Source: Solemya velum gill symbiont
GTDB lineage: Bacteria; Pseudomonadota; Gammaproteobacteria; Chromatiales; Chromatiaceae
DNA length: 64,000 bases
Assembly (NCBI RefSeq): GCF_000787395.1
Contig: NZ_JRAA01000001.1
Location: 124,001-188,000 of the forward strand
Direction of reading: 5' to 3'
A model generated the notes under the pieces. The model was not told the DNA's origin. It saw only the letters and a list, made by a program, of their open reading frames with translations, and made no database searches. Positions 45,883-55,373 of the stretch are shown one piece after another. A program made the position numbers and the translations under genes. Numbering within the stretch: position 1 is the stretch's first letter; every line of letters begins with the position of its first letter.

Positions 45883-47201
45883 ATTCAATTCACGCTCGCC
45901 TGCTTCTGGCAGCAACGGCCGTGTTGCTGCTATTTGTCGTTATAACAGCGTGGGTTATGCAGCGTGCCGATCAGGAGCGCCTGCTGGTTGCGGTTGATAC
46001 CAGGCTGCAGGGCCTTGTATACGGTGTGCTTGGTGCTACCGAGGTGAGTGACAGAGGTGAGATCCTTGTTGACCGCTTCAGCCTGCCTGATTCGAGCCTC
46101 GCGCAAGCCGGTTCCGGACGTTACGTGGTCATACAGGATGCGCAGGGCAGGATAGTGTGGAAATCGGACTCTGTCATTGATCAGCTTCCACCGCTGCAAA
46201 CACCGACAGTCGGCGAATGGCTAAAGATACAGGATGGTGACTATATTGGCAGCGGGCTCGGTGTACGCTGGTATGTTGATGACAATCCCCATCGCCTGAC
46301 ATTGTGGGCACTTGAATCGGCCTCCATGTCGAGAAGTGAATCAGAGGTGTTTGCCACCACACTTGTTATCTGGCTTGGCTTGTTGTCGCTGTTGCTCCTG
46401 GCGATTCTATACCTGGTTCTTCGTTGGGCGGCTGCTCCGATTAACAGGCTGGGCAGGGCAGTGGATGAGGTACGCTCTGGCGAGCGTCGCGAAATTGTTG
46501 CCGCAATGCCGAAGGAGCTTGAAACGGTAAAGGCTGCAATCAATCGTCTGTTGAAACACGAACGTGGACGTCAGTCACACTACCGTAACAGCCTTGGTGA
46601 CCTGGCACATAGCCTCAAAACACCGCTCGCTGTATTGTCGAATGATGCACACGCAGCGAATGATGAAAGCAGGATAGAGCAGTTGCAGCGCATTGAAGAA
46701 ATACTCTCATACCATTTAACACGCGCAACAAGTAGTGAAACTACTGCTTTTGCCGAACCACTCGCCATTTCATCTCTTCTGCGCCGCCTGTGTGATTCTC
46801 TGCAACGTGTTTATCGTGACAAGGGGGTCACAGTCGGCCTGAACTGTACAGAGGGACTGCTTGCCAGTTGTGACGAAAAACTCTTTTTCGAGGTCGCCGG
46901 AAACCTGCTTGATAACGCTTTCAAGTGGACTGAATCAAGTGTCACGGTGAGATGCGAGAAACAGGGTGGCAGCATGATTGCCATCGTCATCACTGACGAT
47001 GGCCCGGGTTTCGGCGAGTCTGATCCATCAATCTACCTGCAGCGAGGTGTGCGTGCTGATGAACGTGTGGCAGGGCAGGGTATCGGCCTGTCAGTTGCCC
47101 AACTCCTTGTGACTGAGGCTGGTGGTGAGTTGAAGCTGGAAAATGCACCTGCAGGCGGAGCCAGGGTATCTCTTTTTCTGCCTGCGGTTTCTCAGAATTG
47201 A
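45879..47201 (+). CDS. PhoQ/QseC-like sensor histidine kinase
   Basis: A 440-residue inner-membrane kinase. Helix 1 lies at about residues 7-26, the periplasmic sensor at about 27-160 and helix 2 at about 162-183. A HAMP segment follows, then HisKA with LGDLAHSLKTPLAVL (phospho-His) and HATPase with NLLDNAFKW, DDGPGFGE and GQGIGLSVA. It starts with TTG, overlapping the regulator stop. The H-box LAHSLKTPL is the form seen in PhoQ rather than HEIRTPL. The stimulus may be a divalent metal, given the His-rich neighbour; this is inference. Confidence 0.92.
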   Translation: MNSIHARLLLAATAVLLLFVVITAWVMQRADQERLLVAVDTRLQGLVYGVLGATEVSDRGEILVDRFSLPDSSLAQAGSGRYVVIQDAQGRIVWKSDSVIDQLPPLQTPTVGEWLKIQDGDYIGSGLGVRWYVDDNPHRLTLWALESASMSRSESEVFATTLVIWLGLLSLLLLAILYLVLRWAAAPINRLGRAVDEVRSGERREIVAAMPKELETVKAAINRLLKHERGRQSHYRNSLGDLAHSLKTPLAVLSNDAHAANDESRIEQLQRIEEILSYHLTRATSSETTAFAEPLAISSLLRRLCDSLQRVYRDKGVTVGLNCTEGLLASCDEKLFFEVAGNLLDNAFKWTESSVTVRCEKQGGSMIAIVITDDGPGFGESDPSIYLQRGVRADERVAGQGIGLSVAQLLVTEAGGELKLENAPAGGARVSLFLPAVSQN

Positions 47202-47334
47202 CCTGTCGTTCATACTATTGACTTCACCACCCCGAACAGGCTTCCCGTATTGGTGTAATGGCCTTTAGGAGCGTCGTCACCGGCGCGATAAAATGTCCTG
47301 GGGCCCGTCAGAAACAGTGCATGAATACCAGTAC

Positions 47335-47928
47335 TCAGGATAGGGCCTCAACCAGCATACGCAGCGCCATACCACGATGACTCATACTGTTCTTGGTATC
47401 AGGATCGAGCTCAGCTGAGCTACAGTTGTGTGATGGCACGAAGAATATCGGGTCGTAGCCGAAGCCGTTTTCACCGCTTGGTTCGGTCAGGATGCGTCCT
47501 TCCCATGTACCCTGGCAGATAATTGGTGTCGGGTCTTTTGCATGGCGCATGTAAACCATGATGCACTGGAATCGCCCGGTGCGTTGTTCCGGCGCAACGC
47601 CCTCCAGATCCTTCAGTAGCTTGATGAGATTCTCTTCGTCGGAAGCGCCTTCACCTGCATAGCGCGCCGAGTAAATACCGGGTGCCCCGTCGAGTGCATC
47701 CACTTCGATGCCCGAGTCGTCAGCAATTGCTGGAAGGCCACTGTGAAGTGCGGCATTGCGAGCCTTGAGTATGGCATTTTCGACGAAAGTCAGACCGGTC
47801 TCCTCGACTTCTTCAACAGAGAAGTCCGACTGAGGAATCACTTCGATGTGGCTGGATTCCAGCAGCTGGTTAATTTCGCGAACCTTGCCGGGGTTGCCTG
47901 AGGCGAGAACAAATTGGCGTGTTGTCAT
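47335..47928 (-). CDS. rdgB: XTP/dITP pyrophosphatase
   Basis: A 197-residue house-cleaning enzyme of the Ham1 family, which hydrolyses dITP, XTP and similar bases to monophosphates so they are not built into DNA. Motifs are LASGNPGKVREI at the N-terminus, ADDSGIEVDALDGAPGIYSARYAG, GENGFGYDPIF and MSHRGMALRML. The length is normal. Confidence 0.96.
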   Translation of the reverse strand: MTTRQFVLASGNPGKVREINQLLESSHIEVIPQSDFSVEEVEETGLTFVENAILKARNAALHSGLPAIADDSGIEVDALDGAPGIYSARYAGEGASDEENLIKLLKDLEGVAPEQRTGRFQCIMVYMRHAKDPTPIICQGTWEGRILTEPSGENGFGYDPIFFVPSHNCSSAELDPDTKNSMSHRGMALRMLVEALS

Positions 47929-48001
47929 GGTGCTAATGAATATCTGGATGAAACTGCAAACATCATACCATTTCAGGATTATGAGCCGTACCCTGGTAAA
48001 G

Positions 48002-48029
48002 AAAAAAGCCGGGACAGTTGCCCCGGCTT
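48002..48029 (-). terminator. Rho-independent terminator of the TRAP operon
   Basis: Read on the minus strand: an 8-bp stem AAGCCGGG / CCCGGCTT with an 8-base loop followed by TTTTTT. It lies 11 bases after the stop of the large permease gene. Confidence 0.9.
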
Positions 48030-48039
48030 CTCAGTTAGC

Positions 48040-49437
48040 CTAGTGCCCTCGCAGGCTGTCGAAATACTCCGGCAGGAAGAGTGATATCTGCGGAATATAG
48101 GTGATCAGCATGAGGAAGAAGAGCAGTAGCAACATCCAAGGCAGAACCGCCTTGATGACCCAGCCCATGCTGTGCCCGGTTATCCCCGCGGTAACGAACA
48201 GGTTGAGCCCTACCGGCGGTGTCAGCATGCCGATCTCCATGTTGACGACCATGATGATGCCGAGATGAATCGGGTCGATGCCGAGTTGTGTCGCAATCGG
48301 GAACAGGATTGGGGCCATGATCAGCAGGATCGCCGATGGCTCCATGAAGTTGCCGGCAGCCAGCAGAAGCAGGTTGACGACGATCAGGAATGCCCATGGC
48401 GGCAGGCTCATTCCCATGATGCCCTCGGTAATCATGTGCGGAATACGCTCTGTTGTCAGCACGTGTGCAAACAGGAAAGCGTTGCCGATGATGAAGAGCA
48501 GCATGATACTGACCTTGGCAGCTTCCATAACGACTTTACGCACTTCGGGATCGAAGAATGACTTGACGATCACGGTTGGGAACTGGTGAAGGGCGCGAGT
48601 CAGAACCGACGCGCTTGATTCACCCTCATGGCGCCATGGAACGTTCTTCAACGGACCTATATCGCGATAACCGTAGACGGCAATCAGGAATGCATACACG
48701 GCGGCAACAGACGCGGCTTCAGTCGGGCTGGCAACACCACCGTAAATGGAACCGAGCACGATGAAAATCAGCATCATGCCACCAAGCGCTACCCAGCCTG
48801 TTTTCAGGAAATGCTTGATGCCGGGGAAGGGTTGTGAAGGCAGGCCTTTGATGCGTGCAACAATATAGATAGCTATCATCAGGAAGCCACCCATCATCAG
48901 GCCGGGAATAAAGCCCGCCTCGAACATGCGTGCAGCGGAGACCTCTGTCGCTGCAGCATAGACCAGCATGACGATTGATGGTGGTATCAGGATGCCCAGG
49001 GTTCCGGCATTGGTAATGACACCGGCAGCAAATTTTTCCGGGTATCCGGCGCGTACCATGCCAGCGATAACAATAGTTCCGATTGCGGCAACCGTGGCCG
49101 GAGAGGAACCTGAAACTGCAGCAAACAGCATACAGGCCATGACGGATGCCATTGCAAGTCCACCCCTGACGTGTCCGATTGCGGCAATCGCGAAATCGAT
49201 CAGGCGTTTTGCAACACCGCCGGTTGAGAGGAAGGCGGACGAGAGAATGAAAAAGGGAATTGCGAGCAGGGTGTAGTGCTCGGATTCGGCCTCGAACAGT
49301 TTCAGCGCAACTGACCCGAGAGAATCGTGCGAGAAAAAGAGTATTGTCAGCACGCTCGACAGGCCGAGTGCCACGGCGATTGGCGTGCCGATAAAAATCA
49401 GTACAAAGAGCGCGAGAAAGAGAAAGGCAGTTGTCAT
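48040..49437 (-). CDS. dctM: TRAP transporter large permease DctM
   Basis: A 465-residue inner-membrane protein with about 12 hydrophobic helices, typical of DctM, the ion-coupled translocation subunit of TRAP transporters. Family segments include FIGTPIAVALG at the start and an LTPPVGLNLFV stretch near the C-terminus. The central cytoplasmic loop at about residues 255-300 is longer than in short members. Its start overlaps dctQ by 4 bases. It is the last gene of dctPQM. Confidence 0.94.
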   Translation of the reverse strand: MTTAFLFLALFVLIFIGTPIAVALGLSSVLTILFFSHDSLGSVALKLFEAESEHYTLLAIPFFILSSAFLSTGGVAKRLIDFAIAAIGHVRGGLAMASVMACMLFAAVSGSSPATVAAIGTIVIAGMVRAGYPEKFAAGVITNAGTLGILIPPSIVMLVYAAATEVSAARMFEAGFIPGLMMGGFLMIAIYIVARIKGLPSQPFPGIKHFLKTGWVALGGMMLIFIVLGSIYGGVASPTEAASVAAVYAFLIAVYGYRDIGPLKNVPWRHEGESSASVLTRALHQFPTVIVKSFFDPEVRKVVMEAAKVSIMLLFIIGNAFLFAHVLTTERIPHMITEGIMGMSLPPWAFLIVVNLLLLAAGNFMEPSAILLIMAPILFPIATQLGIDPIHLGIIMVVNMEIGMLTPPVGLNLFVTAGITGHSMGWVIKAVLPWMLLLLFFLMLITYIPQISLFLPEYFDSLRGH

Positions 49438-49973
49438 GACTTGTTCTCCTTCAGTTCGGCAGCGAGTTGCATGCTCTCTTCGGCTTCGTCATGCATCATC
49501 AAGCGTGTTTGCTTGCCCTTGATGACACGAATCAATACCTCCAGCAGGCGTACGCCAAGAAAAACAAAGCCGAGCAACAGGATGCTGTGCGCTTGCCATT
49601 TCTGTATTGGTAAATCATCAAGTTCAATACCAATAAGTACCATCTTGTCGAGATAAACATAAGCGCCGTAGATAAACAGCCCGCAATAAGTGAGTGCCGC
49701 CAGCAGCATGATGCCGGTAACGATACGTTGTGCGTTGTGGGGCAGTTTCTTGACCAGGAAATCGACACCGATGTGTGCGCCAACCCTGAGTCCGTAAGAC
49801 ATACCGAAGAGGACCAGCCATGCAGATAGGTGCAGTGTTAATTCCTGTGCCCACATAACACCCGCGCCAAAAGCGAAACGCATCAGTGTTTCGGTAAAAA
49901 CCAGTAGTGTCATGGAGACGAGTAGCAGGGCGATGATGGTTTCTTCTGCCTTGTGGAGTATGCGAAGCAGCAT
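49434..49973 (-). CDS. dctQ: TRAP transporter small permease DctQ
   Basis: A 179-residue protein with four hydrophobic helices and the conserved segment WAQELTLHLSAWLVLFG between the second and third helices. It forms the membrane complex with DctM. The C-terminal tail after residue 150 is a longer, charged extension. It is translationally coupled to dctM. Confidence 0.92.
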   Translation of the reverse strand: MLLRILHKAEETIIALLLVSMTLLVFTETLMRFAFGAGVMWAQELTLHLSAWLVLFGMSYGLRVGAHIGVDFLVKKLPHNAQRIVTGIMLLAALTYCGLFIYGAYVYLDKMVLIGIELDDLPIQKWQAHSILLLGFVFLGVRLLEVLIRVIKGKQTRLMMHDEAEESMQLAAELKENKS

Positions 49974-50128
49974 GGACCTTTCCTTTATCTCTTGTTATCT
50001 GTTGTTATGTGTCTCCGGCTGCTGTGAGGCAACCGGAGACAGTATGAACAAGTCTAGTTGATATTCAGGCGATGTGTTATTGATGGCTTATTGGCCAATA
50101 AACGTTTGCCTGAAAACCAGTCTCTTGC

Positions 50129-51115
50129 TTACATGTTTGAAGCAGCTGCTGCCTCGATCAGGTCTGCGCCGATATCACCTTCAAACTGCTTCCATACAGG
50201 TTTCATCGCCTCTACCCACTGCGCACGCTCTGCATCACTGAGAGAAAGAACCTCGGAACGACCGCTGTCGATAATCTTCTGACGATCTTCAACAGCTTTC
50301 TGTGCTGCAATTTCGTTACCGAAAACGAGTGCCTCGTTTAGCGCTTGTTGTACGCCGTTACGGGTATCAGCATCCATTCCATTCCAGAACTCGGCTGATG
50401 TGACCACCATGTAGTCGAGAACGCCGTGATTCGACTCGGTAATGTATGGCTGCACTTCAAAGAATTTCTTTGAAAAGATGTTGGACCAGGTGTTCTCCTG
50501 GCCATCGATCGCCCTGGTCTGCAACAGGGTGAAAACCTCCGAGAAAGGCTTTTTCAGTGGAACGGCTTCAACCGCTTCGAACTGTGCAGCGAGTACGTCG
50601 GAAGACATGATGCGGAACTTCAGTTTTGATGCATCGGCTGGAGTGCGCAGGGGCTTTGATGCAGAGAGCTGCTTAAGACCATTGTGCAGGTAACCAAGGC
50701 CAACGAGTCCCTTGCTTTCGAGAGAAGTCAGCAGCTTTACACCAGCATCACTTTTCTGGAAACGCTCAACTGCTGCCATGTCCTTGAACAGGAAGGGGAG
50801 GTCATAGACCTGCAGTGCCTTGGTGTATTTCTTGAACTTGGAGAGTGAAGGCGCAGCGATCTGCACGTCGCCCAGTAACATGGCCTCGAGAACCTTGTTG
50901 TCTCCAAATAGCTGTGAGTTAGGGAAAACTTCTACAACAACCTTGTCACCCATGCGCTCGGCAATCAGGTCCTTGAACTTGTTTGCCATCTGGCCTTTTG
51001 GGGTATTCTCGGCAACAACATGCGAGAACTTGATCGTAATCGGTGCCGCAAGTGCTGTGACTGAGGTCATGGCAAAGCTGCCGGCAACAGCCAGTGCGAT
51101 AAGAGCTTTTTTCAT
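50129..51115 (-). CDS. dctP: TRAP transporter solute-binding protein DctP
   Basis: A 328-residue periplasmic protein with a signal peptide (residues 1-23, cleavage after ALA). It has DctP-family segments IKFSHVVAENTPKG, EVFPNSQLFGD, LRTPADASKLKFRIM (with the Arg that binds the carboxylate) and QENTWSNI. It would capture C4-dicarboxylates such as malate, fumarate or succinate for DctQM. It is the first gene of the transporter operon, with a sigma-54 promoter candidate about 70 bases before its start. Confidence 0.93.
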   Translation of the reverse strand: MKKALIALAVAGSFAMTSVTALAAPITIKFSHVVAENTPKGQMANKFKDLIAERMGDKVVVEVFPNSQLFGDNKVLEAMLLGDVQIAAPSLSKFKKYTKALQVYDLPFLFKDMAAVERFQKSDAGVKLLTSLESKGLVGLGYLHNGLKQLSASKPLRTPADASKLKFRIMSSDVLAAQFEAVEAVPLKKPFSEVFTLLQTRAIDGQENTWSNIFSKKFFEVQPYITESNHGVLDYMVVTSAEFWNGMDADTRNGVQQALNEALVFGNEIAAQKAVEDRQKIIDSGRSEVLSLSDAERAQWVEAMKPVWKQFEGDIGADLIEAAAASNM

Positions 51116-51185
51116 TGTCTGATTTCTCCATTATTGGTTTAAGTGCCCGATCCGTTAGAGACGGACTTCGGTCACGTAAAAGCAT

Positions 51186-51201
51186 TGGAAGAATCGTGCC
51201 A
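51186..51201 (-). promoter_or_regulatory. Sigma-54 promoter candidate for dctPQM
   Basis: Read on the minus strand: TGGCACGATTCTTCCA. It matches the -24/-12 consensus TGGCACG-N4-TTGC with one mismatch (TTCC). It lies 71-86 bases upstream of the dctP start, which leaves room for a leader. The neighbouring sigma-54 activator DctD supports the assignment. Confidence 0.72.
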
Positions 51202-51300
51202 AGCTTTTGTTCTAGGAAATAATAATTATAATAAATATACTAAAACAAATAGTTAACAATAAAATCTATTGTATATTCTAGATATATTATTTTCCGTAAT

Positions 51301-51316
51301 TGGCGGAAATCCGCCA
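51301..51316. promoter_or_regulatory. Palindrome upstream of dctP, candidate DctD binding site
   Basis: A 16-base palindrome, TGGCGGA-AA-TCCGCCA, about 100 bases upstream of the sigma-54 promoter. An overlapping half (TTTCCG/CGGAAA) lies next to it. The distance suits an enhancer site for an NtrC-type activator. Confidence 0.5.
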
Positions 51317-51365
51317 CTTTTCAGGTGATAGCCATGGGGGAAAACCACCCCTCAGGGATGTGGAA

Positions 51366-51440
51366 GTGTCCCGGGAGGCAGGACGCCGGGAGGGACCGCC
51401 CCTCCAGCAAGGACGCAGTAATGTCTCGGGAGGGACAGTC
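51366..51440. repeat. GC-rich CGGGAGG repeats in the dctD-dctP gap
   Basis: CGGGAGG occurs three times (51372, 51387, 51427), and GGAGGG...CCCTCC can form a hairpin in the middle. The block directly follows the dctD stop, so it may act as a weak terminator or attenuator between dctBD and dctPQM. Together with the sigma-54 promoter and palindrome it makes up most of the 330-base gap 51116-51445; the rest is AT-rich. Confidence 0.35.
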
Positions 51441-51445
51441 GGTAA

Positions 51446-52807
51446 TTATTCGATTTCGCTGTCGCGGTAGCGTTTTCGATCAAGCTGATATTTCTGCATC
51501 TTGTCCGAGAGTGTCTTGCGAGGCAGACCAAGGGCTTCCATGGTCTCCTTGATGTTGCCCTTATGGCGCAACAGAGACTGCTCGATCATCGCCTTTTCAA
51601 AACAGGCCACCTGCTCTGGCAAGGGTACGCCGCCGCTAACATCGCCCGATTGCATCAATGCAGCAAGGTCGTAGTTGAACTCCTCTCCCATCAGAACATA
51701 GCGTTCGGCAATGTTGCGCAGCTCACGGATATTGCCTGGCCAGTCATGCCCCATCAATGTATGCAAGGCCTCGGCTGAGAGCGGGGGTACTTCTGATTCA
51801 CAACGGGCGGATGCAACCAATAAAAAATGCTGGAACAGCAGTGGAATATCCTCGCGGCGTTCACGTAGTGGTGGCAGCTCGAGGGTTAATACGTTGAGTC
51901 GATAATATAGATCCTCGCGGAATTCGCCACGCTCTGCTGCTTCTTTAAGGTCAATCTTGGCCGCGGTGACAACGCGCAGGTCCAGTTCAATCTGCTGATT
52001 AGAACCAAGGCGTTCGATACTGCGCTCCTGCAGAACACGCAAAATGGGGACTTGGGTTGAAAGTGGCATGCTTTCTATCTCGTCGAGAAACAGGGTTCCG
52101 CCATTTGCATGTTCGAACTTGCCGACGCGTTGTGCCTTGGCATCGGTAAATGCGCCCGCCTCGTGACCAAAGAGTTCACTATCGAGAAGCTGCTCGGGGA
52201 TTGCGCCACAGTTGATTGCAACAAAGTTGTTGTTACGACGCTGGCTGTGTTCGTGCAGTGAGCGTGCGACCAGTTCCTTACCGGTACCGGTTTCGCCAAT
52301 GATGAGCACGTCAGTATCCGTGTTGGCGATACGAGCAATAGTCCGCCGCAGGGATTCAATCGCAGGTGCCTTGCCGAGGATGCGTGGCCCGATCCTGGAG
52401 CTCTCTTCAAGTTCCTGGCGGAGTTCACGGTTTTCCAGGCTCAGGCGTCTCTTTTCAACTGCTCGCCTTGTCGTGTCGACCAGTTCTGATGACGGGAAGG
52501 GTTTTTCGAGCAGGTCATAGCCGCCTTCTCGTATTGCAGCGACGGCTGTCGAGACATCGGCATGGCCGCTGATCAGAATGACAGGTATATCTTTATCAAT
52601 AGCGATAACCTGCCGCATCAATTCAAAACCATCTATTCCCGGCATGCGAATATCTGTGATCAGCGCGCCGTCAAAACTATCGCTGATCTGAGCCAGTGCA
52701 TCAGCTGCATTGTCGAATGGTAGAACATCAAAGCCAGCCAGCTTCAGCGATTGGGACGCCGATTCGCGTACCGGGGCTTCGTCGTCAACCAGGATGATCT
52801 GTGTCAT
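51446..52807 (-). CDS. dctD: Sigma-54 response regulator DctD
   Basis: A 453-residue NtrC-family activator. The receiver domain (residues 1-120) has phospho-Asp in LITDIRMPGIDG. The AAA+ domain (about residues 145-375) has Walker A GETGTGKE, the sigma-54 contact loop GAFTDA, Walker B GTLFLDEIESM and the Arg finger region. A Fis-type helix-turn-helix at the C-terminus (about residues 408-448) contains NIKETMEALGLPRKTLSDKM. With the kinase DctB it should activate dctPQM in response to dicarboxylates. Confidence 0.94.
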   Translation of the reverse strand: MTQIILVDDEAPVRESASQSLKLAGFDVLPFDNAADALAQISDSFDGALITDIRMPGIDGFELMRQVIAIDKDIPVILISGHADVSTAVAAIREGGYDLLEKPFPSSELVDTTRRAVEKRRLSLENRELRQELEESSRIGPRILGKAPAIESLRRTIARIANTDTDVLIIGETGTGKELVARSLHEHSQRRNNNFVAINCGAIPEQLLDSELFGHEAGAFTDAKAQRVGKFEHANGGTLFLDEIESMPLSTQVPILRVLQERSIERLGSNQQIELDLRVVTAAKIDLKEAAERGEFREDLYYRLNVLTLELPPLRERREDIPLLFQHFLLVASARCESEVPPLSAEALHTLMGHDWPGNIRELRNIAERYVLMGEEFNYDLAALMQSGDVSGGVPLPEQVACFEKAMIEQSLLRHKGNIKETMEALGLPRKTLSDKMQKYQLDRKRYRDSEIE

Positions 52808-54585
52808 TGCATCTTTCCGCTAGTGGGCAGGGTCAGGGTAAAGACGGCGCCGCCATCTTCATGATTGCGTGCCTCGAGTGTGCCGCCCATCTCTTTTGCA
52901 AGCCGATAGGAGATCGAAAGGCCAAGCCCGAGGCCCTTGCCAACTGACTTGGTCGTAAAAAATGGCTCAAACAGGTTTGGGATAACCTCGGTATCGATAC
53001 CCGGGCCATTATCCCTGACCGACAGGCAAATCGTATCCTTCTGTTCCGGTTTCATCTGGCGCCTGATTGCTATGTGGATTTTCGGTTGCTCTCTATTCTG
53101 GATTGCCTCGACTGCATTCGTCAAAAGATTTACCAGGATCTGTTCTACCCAGATCAGGTCTGCCATTGCGTAAGGCTTTGAATCAGGTGGGGTCCATTCG
53201 ACCACGGCATCACTGATGCGTGAGAGGCGAGGGTGCAGGATTGCGAGTGCATTTTCCACTGCGACGCTGAGATCAACACAGACTATCTCTCCCTGGCTTT
53301 TACGTGAGAAGCTTTTCAGTTGATGCGTAATTGCTGCCATGCGCTCAGTCAGTTTCGTGATTTCACCGAGGTTGGTTTCGACTGTCTCCGAATCGCCATG
53401 GGCAAGGAACTGGGTTGCATTATCTGCATAGGCACGAATTGCAGTGAGTGGGTTGTTCAGTTCGTGGTTGATGCCTGCGGCGAGTTCACCAAGCGCTGCC
53501 ATCTTTGCAGCCTGAACCAGGTTCTCTTGCGCCAGTCTTAGTTCAGCTGTTCGTTGCTCAACCTTTGTTTCAAGTTCCTCGCGTGCACGAATTTCAAACA
53601 GGCGGCGTTCGGCCTGGCGTTGCCACCAGACGCCTAGCAAAAGCCCCGCCAGCAGCAATACAACCAGTCCAATTGATGTGACCAACACAGAGAAGTTGGT
53701 CACACTCGTGGTCGGTGCAAGAACCGAGACTGTCCAGTTGGCAGTATTCATTATACGGCTCTGTACCAGGTAATCACTCTTGCCAATACGCCAATGGAGG
53801 GCATTTTCACCACCCCTGCTTTTCTGGCTGATGCCGATGGCGTCGAGCTTGACTTTGCCGTAGCGACGACTCTCCCTGAGAGCTTTTTCCTGTGCGCTGC
53901 TGAGTGGTTCCAGCGGCCTCAGGCGCCACTGGCTGTTACTCGAGAGAAACACCATTTCATCAGGGCCCGTGACGATAAATTCAAATTTTTCATCAGGCCA
54001 GTTTTCTTCAAAATCACTGATGGAGATTTTCGTGGTGACCACGCCGGTGACATTATTTCCGTCATATACGGGTCTGGAAAAGTAGTAGCCACGCGCTTTC
54101 GAGGTGGAGCCTAGCGCGTAGTAGCGCCCCAGCTTGCCCTGCATTGCTTCCTGGAAATAGGGGCGGAATGAGAAGTTCTTGCCGATAAATGTCTGTTCAA
54201 GATTCCAGTTACTCGCAGCTACCGTGGTGCCGTGTGGAGTCATCAGGTAAATATCAGAGGTGCCGGCAATATGGTTGGATTTCTCCAAGTAGCGGTTGAC
54301 AGCATCGGGGTTGGTTGTGTGTCCGTCTGCAAGATCAGAGAGATAGTTCTTCACTGCATTCTGTTCTGCCAGGAGTGCAGGCAGGTAGATATGTCGTGCC
54401 AGTGTTGTACTCAGACCGTTATAGATTCGTGCCAGGTGCTGTGAGGCTGCCTCGTTGAGTTGTTCCTCTGCGATATTGCTGGAGGCCAGGTAGAGGGGGA
54501 TCAGTGCGGCAAGCAGAAACAGTATCAGCAAGGGGCGAAACGCGCCGTGCTTGTACTCAACAGGTGGTTGTCTCAATTGCTCCAT
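52804..54585 (-). CDS. dctB: Sensor histidine kinase DctB
   Basis: A 593-residue inner-membrane kinase. Helix 1 lies at about residues 17-35, a large periplasmic double-Cache (PDC) sensor at about 36-300 and helix 2 at about 300-322. A coiled-coil linker follows, then HisKA with the phospho-His in AAGINHELNNPL and HATPase with NLLTNAVEAI, DNGPGI and GKGLGLGLS. This is the standard DctB layout for periplasmic sensing of C4-dicarboxylates. Its stop overlaps the dctD start by 4 bases. Confidence 0.92.
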   Translation of the reverse strand: MEQLRQPPVEYKHGAFRPLLILFLLAALIPLYLASSNIAEEQLNEAASQHLARIYNGLSTTLARHIYLPALLAEQNAVKNYLSDLADGHTTNPDAVNRYLEKSNHIAGTSDIYLMTPHGTTVAASNWNLEQTFIGKNFSFRPYFQEAMQGKLGRYYALGSTSKARGYYFSRPVYDGNNVTGVVTTKISISDFEENWPDEKFEFIVTGPDEMVFLSSNSQWRLRPLEPLSSAQEKALRESRRYGKVKLDAIGISQKSRGGENALHWRIGKSDYLVQSRIMNTANWTVSVLAPTTSVTNFSVLVTSIGLVVLLLAGLLLGVWWQRQAERRLFEIRAREELETKVEQRTAELRLAQENLVQAAKMAALGELAAGINHELNNPLTAIRAYADNATQFLAHGDSETVETNLGEITKLTERMAAITHQLKSFSRKSQGEIVCVDLSVAVENALAILHPRLSRISDAVVEWTPPDSKPYAMADLIWVEQILVNLLTNAVEAIQNREQPKIHIAIRRQMKPEQKDTICLSVRDNGPGIDTEVIPNLFEPFFTTKSVGKGLGLGLSISYRLAKEMGGTLEARNHEDGGAVFTLTLPTSGKMQ

Positions 54586-54705
54586 GACATGATTGTGCCT
54601 TGATCAGGATGGATGCACCAGTCGGCAGATTCTGAACTGTCTGTATATGATCTACCTCATTGATAAGATGTCGGCTTTAGGATAGCCTGTGCGCTGGAAT
54701 TTTTT

Positions 54706-55371
54706 TTGATAACACTCGACTCCATTTTGGAAACAGAAACGACCTCATCATCAAAGCTACTGCTCGAAGCGGACTCGCTCGCCTGCATTCGCGATGATCG
54801 CTTGCTGTTCGAGAATCTCTCGTTCGGTATTCACTCGGGTGAGGCGGTTGTGCTTGAGGGCAGGAATGGAACCGGCAAGACGACCTTACTGCGAATTCTA
54901 TGCGGATTGCGCCGTCCCGACGAGGGTGAGGTGCGCTGGAATGGAGAGTCAATCGAGCGCTGTACCACCGAATATCATCGCTATATGGCCTTCGTCGGAC
55001 ATACGGATGGTGTCAAGCGGGAACTCACTCCTCTTGAGAATCTGCGCGTTCTTCAGACGCTCTGTGGAAAGGGGAATCTATCTATAGAACAGGCACTTGA
55101 AGCAGTAAGGTTATACGGTTTCGAGGATGTTCCCGTGCACTACCTGTCTGCCGGACAGAAGCGCCGCGCCGGGCTTGCGAGACTGCTGGTGACTGATGCA
55201 CGTATCTGGGTTCTCGATGAGCCATTCACCTCGCTGGACCGGGAGGGTATCAAGCTGACCGAGTCCCTGATGGACCTGCATCTATCTAATGGTGGTGCGT
55301 TGGTCATGACCTCGCACCATGAAGTCAACCTGCTTGCGCCAAATACGCAAGTGATTAACCTGTCGGCCTGA
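54706..55371 (+). CDS. ccmA: Heme exporter ATPase CcmA
   Basis: A 221-residue ABC ATPase. Walker A is GRNGTGKTTL, the signature is YLSAGQKRRAGLARLL and Walker B is IWVLDEPFTSLD; the switch His lies in MTSHHE. It powers release of holo-CcmE from CcmC/CcmB. The start is uncertain: the reading frame begins with TTG at 54706 and the first ~20 residues are not typical of CcmA, so translation may begin nearer residue 18. First gene of an unbroken ccmABCDEFGHI operon. Confidence 0.93.
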   Translation: MITLDSILETETTSSSKLLLEADSLACIRDDRLLFENLSFGIHSGEAVVLEGRNGTGKTTLLRILCGLRRPDEGEVRWNGESIERCTTEYHRYMAFVGHTDGVKRELTPLENLRVLQTLCGKGNLSIEQALEAVRLYGFEDVPVHYLSAGQKRRAGLARLLVTDARIWVLDEPFTSLDREGIKLTESLMDLHLSNGGALVMTSHHEVNLLAPNTQVINLSA

Positions 55372-55373
55372 TT

